Shown here: positions 31,363 through 41,414 of the stretch, piece by piece
Layout of the letters: every line of letters begins with the position of its first letter
How positions within the stretch are numbered: position 1 is the first letter of the stretch
Source of the DNA: Psoroptes ovis
Taxonomy: Eukaryota > Arthropoda > Arachnida > Sarcoptiformes > Psoroptidae
NCBI GenBank assembly: GCA_002943765.1
Contig: PQWQ01000012.1
Span: forward strand, 1,281,001-1,345,000
DNA: 64,000 bases
Direction: 5' to 3'
Program-made: the position numbers and the translations under genes
Notes under the pieces: model-generated
Databases searched by the model: none
What the model was told of the DNA's origin: nothing
The model's input: only the letters and a program-made list of their open reading frames with translations

Positions 31363-34300
31363 TTAAACAAAAAATAGACAATCTTTTGATTCTGTTGGTA
31401 TTTTAACCCATTTTTGATATTTTTTCAAATGATTTTCAAATTCTTCTTTGTTATCATAACACTCGTCAAAATCAGAATCATAATCTTGATCATCAATTTG
31501 AATATTGTTCATTTTTTCCTCGGAAATTCGATGCATTATATGTATTTTGGATTTGTAGGCACATAAATCCGCATACATTACTTGTGTTGGTAGGGACATT
31601 GGCGTTTTTTGCCGAACACAATTGAAACAAACATAAAAACATAAACGTTGTAATTCGGCATTTTTCAAATTTAATTCATTCAAGAGGACAATATATTTTG
31701 TAGGTTTCGATGTTCCCTGTGATAAAAGTAATAAGAATCATGAAAATTTTAAATAGAATAGTTTAGGAATAAATATGTTTACCAGGAATGAGAAATGCGA
31801 ATTGACATAGAAAATATCAAAATGTGGCTCAACTATTGTATTGTCTACAACAGTTCCACTTGGCACGTTACGAGTCATTTGTTTGAACTTAGTATCTTCC
31901 CTAGGGTATGGTTTATCCGTAACGAATCTGGTGTTATGACGTTTTTGTACAATAATGAGCGTTATCAAGATTGGTTTTTTTGAATTAATCGAATCGACAG
32001 CTTTACGTATCAAAGGAATTTCTTTTTTGCGGACAGTATCGAATTGTCCTTCAGATACTCCATCGCGGAATATAATTAAATGATGAGGTAAATTCTCATT
32101 ATTATGCTTCGAATAATTGATTAATAATTCATATATCATTTCATCTAATTGGAATATCATTTCTGAGCGATCTTTTTTCTGTACACGCACCGTACTAATA
32201 TATTTTGTGAATTTGGAATCATATGTACCAGCTGCAGCTGCAATCGACATTCGATCTTTCTCACGAAAACCTGGATGGTTTACATCTAGTCCGATGATCA
32301 TCGTTTTATTTAAATCGATGTTTGGCAATTGCTTTGATAGAAAATAGGGTGATATCACTGAATTTTGTCCACCTAATTTGCCATTTATTTCGAATATTAA
32401 ATTTTGATAATATCCACGAGGTGGATTGCCAACGCGTGATGAATTCAAGCATTGCAATTTGATACAATATCGTTGAGTACAATTAGAAGAACAGGCTGCG
32501 TATATCATGGCTGAATCGATTCCGTTGTTTCCTCCTATAAAAGGAAAGAAAAAAATTAATTTTAAAACTTCTTGGTTTTATAATTTGCTTACTATCGGGG
32601 ACAATGGATAAACAGAAGTCAATTTTCCTACGATTCAGGTCAGAAAATATTTTTTGTATCTCTTCCAATGACTTTATATCGAAAATTTTCAAACAATCGC
32701 ATTGACCAAGAAAAATATTCATTTTACACAATTCACGTTCTAATATATAGATGAAATCTTCTATTTTACGGTTATTTAACTTTGGATCGAATGATAATAC
32801 AGCCCATTTCAATAATGCAGGCTTGGTTACTGCAGGCTCAGTAATGCGAAATCGATTGGAATTCACGAATTTTGGCTGTTCCAATTGATAACCACTAAAA
32901 AGTGCAGGATTTTCATGAATTTTCAACCCGAAAATATCTAATAAATTTGTATTTGAATTAATAATTTGTTTGATGTATGATCTTATACAATTAAAGAATT
33001 GATCAGGTTTGAATTCGGATTTTTTCAATGCTATGGTTTGAACTTCTTTCAATGATTTTGTTTGATTTATGAACTGATACTTTGAGATGAAACACAATTC
33101 AATTGGCAAATAGTTCTTATTGTTGAAGGATGATGATGATTTGATGAAATTTTTCGGCTTGACAATGATCAAAGGTAATTTCGGATTTAAATCAATATCA
33201 TAAGTCTGTTTGAAATATTGCAATACGCTCAACTTTTGACCAGTCTTATGATCTTCAAATTCGATTTCATTAGGATAATTTTTTGTCAATAATTTGAATA
33301 TATAAAAACGTTTTCGTTGGCCATGTTCAGTGAATATTGTCATTTTTTTCAACAATGTATTAATATTATAATAATCGTAATTGTTAGGATTGATAACGTT
33401 GATCAAATCCAGTAATTTTGGATATTGTCTCGACAATAAACATCCGATACGTGGATTTATGATGAATGTTAAACCAATTTGAGACATGCGAACACTGAAT
33501 TCGAAACCATTAATGAATTCTAAGTAGGGAAAATATTCATCATAACTAATGTCCCTGTCAACGACATAATATTTTGAATTTTCAAAATAAAAATTATCCT
33601 TCAACATATTATGAAAAATTAGATTATAGATATCAATAATTTTTTCAGGCAAGTGCTGACATTTACGTTGATAATAATCATTAACAATGCCTAAATCAAT
33701 TTTATCAACTAAACAGAACATTACTGTTGTTATTTTTCTGTTTTCGTTTTCGATATTTGTCTGATTTTCATTGTTCACATTGTGAACATATTCAAAATTT
33801 TTCTCCAGTGCATCTAAATTTACTCGATGAGGATAGTAAAAATTACGATTACCATCATAAACATATTGCACTGGGAAATGTTTTGCATTGAATTTGACAA
33901 ATTGTTCAATGATATTCCTAGAATTACGCTTAATAAAAGATTGTTGTTTTGCAATACGATAATGATAGCCAGGATCAGATTCGTCATTTTTATCATCGCT
34001 TTCATTCATAGATTTTTGACTTATTACGACATCATAATGATAAACATTCAATTTTTTAGTCGTCAATTTAAAATGATTGCCGACCAATAATTTTTCATCA
34101 CCTTGCAGAACTGGATCATTTTTTGCTCTGAGTATTTCGAATTTCGTATTTAGATTATCAATTTCCTCATTTTGTTCTGTAGATGATGAAGCTACTGAAT
34201 GGCCATCAGATGAATATTTGTTGACCGATTTATGACCAGCTGATGACGTAATATTTCTTCGATTACTATATTCATATCTTGAACTCAATGATCGATTAGC

Positions 34301-34634
34301 AGAATAAGTTCTATCATCTGAACGATACGAATGTCCTTGATTTCTTGATCGATCTCTGAATTGATATTTGTCATTACCACGATCTTCATATCTATAAGAT
34401 GATGATGATGATGATGAGGACGATCGATGAAAATTTCTATCACGTCCATAAGGATTTCGATGATGTCTTTGTTCATCATTGGAACCTCGAAAAGATTTTC
34501 TGGAAAAATCTAATAACCAAAAAAAAAAAAAAAACGATAAAAATATGAATAAAACCTGGATTCGGCAAAAAATGAACAGTTAAATTACCGGACGAATATG
34601 GCGATGGACTCGTTAAACGATGTTTACGATCCAT
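31363..34634 (-). CDS. Divergent Argonaute with DEDD tetrad
   Basis: Four exons (34589-34634, 32593-34509, 31783-32534, 31363-31716; introns 79, 58, 66 nt, all phases consistent) give 1,022 aa. Residues 1-140 are Ser/Arg/Tyr/His-rich with many RS/RD pairs. An N domain and a PAZ region (about 360-500, with LPIELCFISKYQFI and LLDIFGLKIHENPALFSG) precede MID (about 560-700) and PIWI (about 715-980). In PIWI I see GLDVNHPG (D738), DRSEMIFQL (E779), FRDGVSEGQF (D812) and, at the usual catalytic His, YADLCAYKSK (D955). Argonautes bind small guide RNAs and silence complementary targets; D-E-D-D is compatible with slicing in some plant Argonautes. In MID, the conserved TQ is kept but the usual Tyr and first Lys of the 5'-phosphate pocket appear replaced. 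The acidic tail carries DDQDYDSDFDE. Confidence 0.93.
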
Positions 34635-35244
34635 TATTAAAGATTATTTTATTCTATTTTATTATGATGAGATCAATCGATACATAAGCAAAAAAAAACA
34701 ATCCACTTGATTATCAAACCAAATGAAATGGAACAAAATCAATTAGTGTAATCAAGGGCGTTTCTTTTATATGCAAACTGCGACGCAATGATTTGTGAAA
34801 ATGGAAAAAATTTGGGAATGAAAATATATTTTCGAAATTCCGCTGCAAGAAAAAAAATAGAAATTCGAAAATTCGAAAAGTTAAAAACTGTCGAAATAGC
34901 TTCAGTGTAACAATAGCAGATTTTCAAATTCAAACAAATAAAATTTTTCAATAAATTAAATTTAATTTAATCAACTTTAAATGAATCAGACTTTTATTGT
35001 AACTGCGAATGACCATCTTTAAAATAATCAACGATTAAATCGTCTGTGAGCATCATCAAAAGTAGATTTCGTCAATTTTAGACGAAAAGTCGTATCATTT
35101 TCATCGAAATGATTTGCTCAAACATGGACAGTTGTAACGAAATTTCAATTTTTAGCTTCGAACACTATATTTAGAACATCAAATTATGAACGAAATGTTT
35201 TTGAACATTATCAAATATTTATTAAACAAAACTAGGATTAATGT
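34635..35244. other. Argonaute upstream region, no gene seen
   Basis: Upstream of the Argonaute start and downstream of USB1. Short open frames are unconvincing. Confidence 0.5.
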
Positions 35245-36009
35245 TTACAATTTTAATGTGATATTTTTATTTATATGACCAATTTTCAAACGAATTTCAT
35301 TGATTTTTACAATTCGACCATCTTCATCATCATCATCATCATTGTTATCATCATAATTATTTAAATTTTGATTCAATTCATCACATATTTTTTCAGCATC
35401 CATTAAATTATTGTTTTGATTACGAAACCATGCTAAACTGGTATGAAAAATGAAATTTTCAATACATTCTTCATCGTTGCCATAATTATTTACATCAATA
35501 ATTTGTGATCGATATTTTTTCAATATTTCATATATCGATTTAATCAATTTAATATGATTATGATTATTGATACTGTGAATTTGACATAATGTCAAAAAAT
35601 AACAACTTTTATTATAATTTGGCAATAATTTGAATTGATTCAAATATAACAGAAATGTTTTATAATTGTTTAATATGGCCAAAAATTCATTCATTATGGG
35701 TTCGATTTGATGATAACGTACAGCATAATGTCCATAAATAAATGATATATGAAATGAATCAAAATTCGTTAACCATTTATCACTATGTTTTGATATTTTT
35801 TGTTGAATATTTTTCAAATAATTTAAATTGGATTCATTGTTTATATTGTGATAAATGTGTACAACAAATTGATTCGGAATATTTGGAAATAATCTTATTC
35901 GTTTGAAATTGGAATCGTCGTTATCATTATCGTTCGTTTTTGTTTGATTGTCCGCATTTGAATTAGAAAATATTGCCAAATCTCGCGGTGAAGGCAAAAT
36001 TCTTTTCAT
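35245..36009 (-). CDS. USB1: USB1 U6 snRNA 3' exonuclease
   Basis: Single exon, 254 aa from the ATG at 36009. The two catalytic HxS/T motifs of the 2H phosphodiesterase fold are visible as FHISF (about residue 90) and FHTSLAW (about residue 200), the second being the family hallmark FHxSLAW. FVVHIYHN and the segment YFLTLCQIHS between them fit the fold. USB1 (Mpn1) trims the oligo-U tail of U6 snRNA and leaves a 2',3'-cyclic phosphate or phosphate end. An Asp run near the C-terminus (DDNNDDDDDEDG) is a simple-repeat expansion before the last strand. The next gene upstream on the same strand is the mitochondrial acyl carrier protein, 348 nt away. Confidence 0.9.
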   Translation of the reverse strand: MKRILPSPRDLAIFSNSNADNQTKTNDNDNDDSNFKRIRLFPNIPNQFVVHIYHNINNESNLNYLKNIQQKISKHSDKWLTNFDSFHISFIYGHYAVRYHQIEPIMNEFLAILNNYKTFLLYLNQFKLLPNYNKSCYFLTLCQIHSINNHNHIKLIKSIYEILKKYRSQIIDVNNYGNDEECIENFIFHTSLAWFRNQNNNLMDAEKICDELNQNLNNYDDNNDDDDDEDGRIVKINEIRLKIGHINKNITLKL

Positions 36010-36357
36010 ATTGAAATTTGATTGGGAAAAAATCACAATTTTTTCACCGACTATTTATATCAAAAGTTGTCTATTTTAACACAAATTGTTCATTTTTTTT
36101 AATAAAATTTTATTCATTTTTTAAAATTTTGATTTTAATCAAAATCATTAATAGATAATGTGAACTATGAATTCTTGAATCTTTTTGACTATATTTTACT
36201 TTTTTGTAATTATTCTTCCTGTGTCCTGAATACAGGATTACACACTTATAATAAATTGCATTATTTTGTTTTTACATTGATTAATCTCTTGTTATCTTTC
36301 TTGAATATTGAAGCAAAAAAAATCAATTAGTTTTGCATCTATCATTCCACGAATCAA

Positions 36358-36972
36358 TTAATGATGTCCTCCACTGTGATGATCATCACGATGCTCTAAT
36401 TCTGAATAAATTTCTTCTTTTATTTGTATATAATTCAATATATCACGTGGTGTATTCAATTTTTCAGCATCACCATCAGGTATTTCAAAATGAAATTCAT
36501 CTTCAATAGCCATTATTATTTCAACATGATCTAATGAATCTAAACCTAAATCTTTGTAAAAATGTGAATCGATTGTTAATTTATCTGGATCAATTTTATC
36601 ATATAGCCTTAATACCAATAAAATACGTTCACGTATATAATCAACAGTTAATGGTGGTTTATGTGAATTACGTTTGATCATCATTTCAATTTGTTTACAA
36701 TTTAAAATACCATTATCATTATTATTATCATGCCAAACATTGTTTGAATTCATAATAGTGGAGATGGAACGATTATTCAATAAAAAAGTTGATAATGTTT
36801 GTTGCTGATTATCATCGTTTCTTGTCATTTTTTTCATCAATACATTTATCGATGATGATGATGAAGCTGGATAGATTGATATATATCTTGTAGCCATCGA
36901 TAATTTTCTCAATTGCATTGATTGTTTGCTGATACAAGATTTAAGCATCCATTTTTGTATCGATTGTGCCAT
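36358..36972 (-). CDS. NDUFAB1: Mitochondrial acyl carrier protein (NDUFAB1)
   Basis: Single-exon 204-aa protein. The C-terminal 85 residues are a canonical acyl carrier domain: DYIRERILLVLRLYDKIDPDKL, HFYKDLGLDSLDHVEIIMAIEDEF and EKLNTPRDILNYI. Ser146 of the DSLD motif is the attachment site for 4'-phosphopantetheine. The long N-terminal part is rich in Ser, Arg, Lys and Met with few acidic residues, fitting a mitochondrial targeting sequence. NDUFAB1 serves mitochondrial fatty-acid and lipoate synthesis, is a structural subunit of complex I and stabilises the Fe-S cluster machinery through LYR proteins. It is longer than the human protein (about 156 aa) because of the leader and a short His-rich tail. 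Confidence 0.95.
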   Translation of the reverse strand: MAQSIQKWMLKSCISKQSMQLRKLSMATRYISIYPASSSSSINVLMKKMTRNDDNQQQTLSTFLLNNRSISTIMNSNNVWHDNNNDNGILNCKQIEMMIKRNSHKPPLTVDYIRERILLVLRLYDKIDPDKLTIDSHFYKDLGLDSLDHVEIIMAIEDEFHFEIPDGDAEKLNTPRDILNYIQIKEEIYSELEHRDDHHSGGHH

Positions 36973-37284
36973 TTTATTTATAAGCCAAAATATTCCAAAA
37001 ATTGATCAATTTTTCGATTCAAATTTTTTATTTTCTTTAAATTTTTATTCAAAATACTAAAAAATGTGAGAAAATAACAAAATTAAACATATGGATTTGT
37101 GTATATTTGTCTCTCTCTCTTCAATTATCTTCCAGCACACTCTTTCATTGTACAAACGAACAAACCAAAGTGATTAACAACATTGATCGAACGAATCAGA
37201 AAAAAAAACATTGCCCTGCTTGATCAATTCACAAAGGATAGGACGTAAAAAATTTGAAATTTTTTTTTTGAAAAAACAAAATCG

Positions 37285-39624
37285 TCAGATATCTTCTTCT
37301 TCAGCAGCCAACAATTTACGCTTGTTATTACGTTTGATTATCACATCTTTGATACGTTTAATTTCATCATCAAACATTGATTCTAATAATTTTTTCAATT
37401 TTGTTGATCGCTCAATATTATCCCGTGTTATTTTCATAAAATCAAATGCTAATATTACATTATTTTGAATATAATCATTGAATGATGATGAATTATGCCG
37501 AAAATCTTGGTCATTTTGATCATTGTGTTGCTGTTGATCGATCAGATTTATTGGTGCAATTTTTGCATAACGTTGTGAAAAATGTGTCAAAATTGTATAT
37601 CTGGCATTTAATTTATAACCAATATTAATTGCTTGTGATATTGTTGAATGACGTTTATAAATGGCTTCTTGTTCTAAATCATCATTCATTGTTGCTTCAT
37701 GTATTAATATATCACAATTGTTACCAATCATTTCAAATGATTGCAATGAATACATTGTATCACCTGAATAAATTATCTTTTTTGAATTATTAGCTGTTTC
37801 AATATAAATAGCATAACTTTCATAACAATGTGGAACTGAAATTGTAATTATATCATTTAAAATTGATTGATTATCCAATAATAATTGCTTTTTTTCTTCA
37901 CTATTTCTCGATTGTTTTGTTTGTTTATTAAATAATAATGATTCACATGGTATAAATTCTATATTTTGATATAAATTTTCAAAATTGTCATGATAATTTT
38001 GTATGAATGATAATATGGAATACGGAGCGATGATTGATAATTTATCACCTGTTGTCGATGATGATGATTTTTGTTTTTCTTTCAACAATTTCACTAAACC
38101 AAAATGATGATCAGCATGATAATGTGAAATGAATATTATTCTGATATTTTCAATAATTTTATGATAATTTTCATGTCCATAAAATCTAATCAATTGTAAT
38201 ATTGTGGATTCACCGCAATCGAATAATATTGATGATTGTTTTGTCGGTGAATCTTTAAAATTCAATAAAATTGCACTTGTATTACGTTGTTTGCCTGGTT
38301 GTGATGAACCGGTACCTAAAAATAATATTTCTGGATATTCATCATGTGCATGACCATTTTCGCCATCATTCAAATTGATGGATTCACGATATTCATTTAA
38401 TTTTACTGAAAGTTCTTCATTTTCTTGTACTTGTTTTTTTATTTCTTCCAAATCAATTCCACAGCAGTTCGGTTCGAGAATTTTCAATTTTTTGGTTGGC
38501 CGTAATTGATAACTGAATAGATTCGGAATATTCTTATCGATGATCACTTGAGTTTCATGATCAATTGCATCGATTGGCAATGATTTGTGCTGCTGCTTTA
38601 ATTCATTTGACAAAGGAAATATATCCGCGTCTATTTGATTCAATTTTATTTGTAATTCATTTGATGATATTAAACTTAGATCGTGATTGGAATTTTCATT
38701 CAATATTAAATGTTTTATGTTTTGATCAAACGATTTCAACCATTTTAGATAATCATCATGTGCATACACGTTTGATGGTGTTAGGTGTAGAATCAATTCA
38801 ATTTGCCGATTGCAAACATATTGCTTGAATTGTTCAAGTTTCAAATAGAATTGATTTAAATAATCAATATTTGGACATTCTAATATAATCATTGCTGAAC
38901 CTTCTTCCGAAGGCCCAATGACATCTTCTGGCCTGATCGTTTTGCCATCGATTTCGATAGTTTGTCCATTTTTCAATGAAGAAAATTTAGGCCCTGGCGG
39001 TATGTTGAATTGTTTACATTTTTCAATCAATAATTTCCCAATTTTATCTTTGATTATAATTATGTAACAAGATAGATGTTCATATGATATCGAACGAATT
39101 AAAAAATCATCATTATTTATCAGATCCATCAGCTTTTCATCATTATTCGTAACTACATGTTTTAAATTAAGTTTCGATGCTGATTGTAAAAATTGTTTAT
39201 ACATTCGCCCGATTTCATTAAATTTTTTCGGACCAAAATATTCTAATTCATTTCTGATATCAGCCATCGTTAATACAAGACCCCAAAATCCAGACCAATT
39301 TTCATACTTGGTGCCAGTGAAAAATACGTATTTTAATTTACCAAATTTTATCCATCGATTATGTTCAATAATCATACGTTGTGTACCTTCAGTACAATTG
39401 AATAAATAATTGTGTTTATCTGTCGTCAACATTAGCGTTGGTTGAACAATTTTACCGTTACCAATTATTGTCAAGTTGATGTTTGTTGATAAATTATTAC
39501 TGACCATTGATATTTTAGATGTTTGGGCAGTCATTATGGATTTTCTGGTGAATCGATGGCAATTTCGCTGAGAAGAGTTGAAATAACTTAGGATACGAAA
39601 ACGATGGCAAGTGAATAATTTCAT
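37285..39624 (-). CDS. ELAC2: ELAC2 long-form tRNase Z
   Basis: Intronless 779 aa. The inactive N-terminal half has YLFNCTEGTQR, FTGTKYENWSGFWGL and PGPKFSSLKNG, the degenerate beta-lactamase half typical of the long form. The C-terminal half is catalytic: FLGTGSSQPGKQRNTSAILL, the zinc-binding HYHADHHFG (HxHxDH), SGDTMYS, HEATMNDD, KRHSTISQAI and LTHFSQRYAKI. The enzyme cuts the 3' trailer from pre-tRNAs in nucleus and mitochondria. The first 30 residues (CHRFRILSYF, RNCHRFTRK) are basic and could be a mitochondrial leader, with Met31 as a possible nuclear-form start. Length is close to human ELAC2 (826). Confidence 0.96.
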   Translation of the reverse strand: MKLFTCHRFRILSYFNSSQRNCHRFTRKSIMTAQTSKISMVSNNLSTNINLTIIGNGKIVQPTLMLTTDKHNYLFNCTEGTQRMIIEHNRWIKFGKLKYVFFTGTKYENWSGFWGLVLTMADIRNELEYFGPKKFNEIGRMYKQFLQSASKLNLKHVVTNNDEKLMDLINNDDFLIRSISYEHLSCYIIIIKDKIGKLLIEKCKQFNIPPGPKFSSLKNGQTIEIDGKTIRPEDVIGPSEEGSAMIILECPNIDYLNQFYLKLEQFKQYVCNRQIELILHLTPSNVYAHDDYLKWLKSFDQNIKHLILNENSNHDLSLISSNELQIKLNQIDADIFPLSNELKQQHKSLPIDAIDHETQVIIDKNIPNLFSYQLRPTKKLKILEPNCCGIDLEEIKKQVQENEELSVKLNEYRESINLNDGENGHAHDEYPEILFLGTGSSQPGKQRNTSAILLNFKDSPTKQSSILFDCGESTILQLIRFYGHENYHKIIENIRIIFISHYHADHHFGLVKLLKEKQKSSSSTTGDKLSIIAPYSILSFIQNYHDNFENLYQNIEFIPCESLLFNKQTKQSRNSEEKKQLLLDNQSILNDIITISVPHCYESYAIYIETANNSKKIIYSGDTMYSLQSFEMIGNNCDILIHEATMNDDLEQEAIYKRHSTISQAINIGYKLNARYTILTHFSQRYAKIAPINLIDQQQHNDQNDQDFRHNSSSFNDYIQNNVILAFDFMKITRDNIERSTKLKKLLESMFDDEIKRIKDVIIKRNNKRKLLAAEEEDI

Positions 39625-39802
39625 TAATTTTTAATTTGATCCAATTTAAGATGAAACTAATGAAAATTGCGTAAAAATTTCAATTTTAATTGAAAATTCA
39701 ATTGAATGCATGTGTTTTGCATGACCTCAAAGGTTAAAATAGTTTTCAACAAATCGAAATAGCAAAATTTAAATTTTTTTAATTTAAATTTTTAATTTGA
39801 AT

Positions 39803-41140
39803 TTAAACATAGTTAATTAAAAATTTTTTCATCAAATTATTATCAATAACAATTAATAATTGTCCATCATCAATCATTAGCTCTTGTTGTAATGTTTTCG
39901 ATAAATTTTCCGATGTTTGTTCATATAAACTAGACATAAATAATGTTTGATTTTTACCATTTTTTTGTATTGTTTGTATTGATAATTGTTCTTTATCGAA
40001 CTGATAATCTTGAATTAATTGCTCGATCAATTGTTTTAAAGTGAAATTTTTGACTGTAATTTTTAACACTATTGGTATTGTACTACATACTTCACATTTT
40101 GTTTTACGTTCAGCTTTATATCTGTATGTGTAAATTCCATCGGAATTATTGAACACCAAAAAATTGTCTAAATTTGGTGCCGATGCTGTCATTAATTTGA
40201 ATACTTCTGTACAACAAGCAGCAGCAATAGTTGCATTTGTTGATGCAACTGCCGGTATAATACGTTTGACAACGCCTTGCGTTAAACGATATGTAACACC
40301 TTCGATACCGAATTCTAATGCACGATCTAGTGAGCGTTCATATACCCATTGAATGTGTGATGGATCATCACCATCTAATTCAACTTCACCAAACGGACAA
40401 TCACGATTCCATAGGATTAATTTACTATATTCAATACAATGTTCGGGCAAACGTGGACGATGTGTTAATGTACATAGTGGATAATTAATTTGCGGTGGAT
40501 ATAAATCTAGCATACATTCAATACATGGATTATCTGCACTAGGTATTACGACACGGACATTTCCTTTGAAACCTTCAGTGCCACCATCAACCAATGGTAT
40601 TATGTTCATCATTTCCAAAGGATTATCAGACGATGGCTGCAATATACTGAATAGTGTTTGATTTAACCAACGTCGTGGACCGATAGCATCTAAACCGCTC
40701 ACAATAACATTAAATTGATTATAAAATTGTAAATCTTTATCTTCAATTTTACAAAAATGTCCAGTAACATTACAACCATTAACACGTTTATTAATAAATT
40801 CAGCCGCAACAATTGCTTTACTGCGGCCAACATCTTTGGTTCTGAATAAAAATTGACGATTTAAATTAGATATTTCAATTGTATCACAATCGATAACATC
40901 AATATTAACAAAACCCATCATTGCTAAATCTTTAAGCATTTCACAGCCTAAGCCACCGGCACCGATCACCAAAATTCGTGCATCATTCAATATCGAAAGA
41001 CCAGTGTTAACATCGAATTCATTCTGTACAAATGGACCAATTCTTGACAAAACTTTATTCAAATGATTCCATTGTCGTTTGGTTGATGATGAAACAATTG
41101 TTGATGTTGATAATAATGATGAGTGATTGTCTGTTTCCAT
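39803..41140 (-). CDS. UBA3: UBA3 NEDD8-activating enzyme catalytic subunit
   Basis: Intronless 445 aa, compared with 463 for human UBA3. The adenylation fold shows ILVIGAGGLGCEMLKDLA (nucleotide loop), DCDTIEISNLNRQFLF, IPLVDGGTEGFKGNVRV and the zinc-ligand CIEC. The catalytic cysteine lies in YPLCTLTHRPRLPEHCIEY. VTYRLTQGVVKRIIPAVAST and the distal CEVC complete the zinc site, and a C-terminal ubiquitin-fold domain (about 360-445) recruits the E2 UBC12. With APPBP1/NAE1 it activates NEDD8 for cullin neddylation. It is divergent from CSTF2, with 274 nt between start codons. Confidence 0.96.
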   Translation of the reverse strand: METDNHSSLLSTSTIVSSSTKRQWNHLNKVLSRIGPFVQNEFDVNTGLSILNDARILVIGAGGLGCEMLKDLAMMGFVNIDVIDCDTIEISNLNRQFLFRTKDVGRSKAIVAAEFINKRVNGCNVTGHFCKIEDKDLQFYNQFNVIVSGLDAIGPRRWLNQTLFSILQPSSDNPLEMMNIIPLVDGGTEGFKGNVRVVIPSADNPCIECMLDLYPPQINYPLCTLTHRPRLPEHCIEYSKLILWNRDCPFGEVELDGDDPSHIQWVYERSLDRALEFGIEGVTYRLTQGVVKRIIPAVASTNATIAAACCTEVFKLMTASAPNLDNFLVFNNSDGIYTYRYKAERKTKCEVCSTIPIVLKITVKNFTLKQLIEQLIQDYQFDKEQLSIQTIQKNGKNQTLFMSSLYEQTSENLSKTLQQELMIDDGQLLIVIDNNLMKKFLINYV

Positions 41141-41414
41141 TTTTTTTTTTTTTTTTCAAAGAAATAATTTGAAGAAAATTTAATTCAAAAGATGAAAAGA
41201 TTGAATAAAAAACTCATAACAGATTTCATTTTTAATTCAAAGTCGTCCTTTATGAATTGACCATTTTGATACACATTTTTCTGTTTGCATTCAATCGACC
41301 GTATACGAGCGTTTTTGATTCAATTTTCAAATATCAGAAGCAAATTTAACCGAAAAATCAATAAAAACCAATTTATTATACAAAGAATTTAATCAATATT
41401 CATAAAAAGATAAA
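41141..41414. promoter_or_regulatory. Divergent promoter UBA3/CSTF2
   Basis: A 274-bp space between two head-to-head start codons, with T-rich sequence next to UBA3 and AT-rich sequence next to CSTF2. No TATA box is evident. Bidirectional use is inferred from geometry. Confidence 0.4.
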
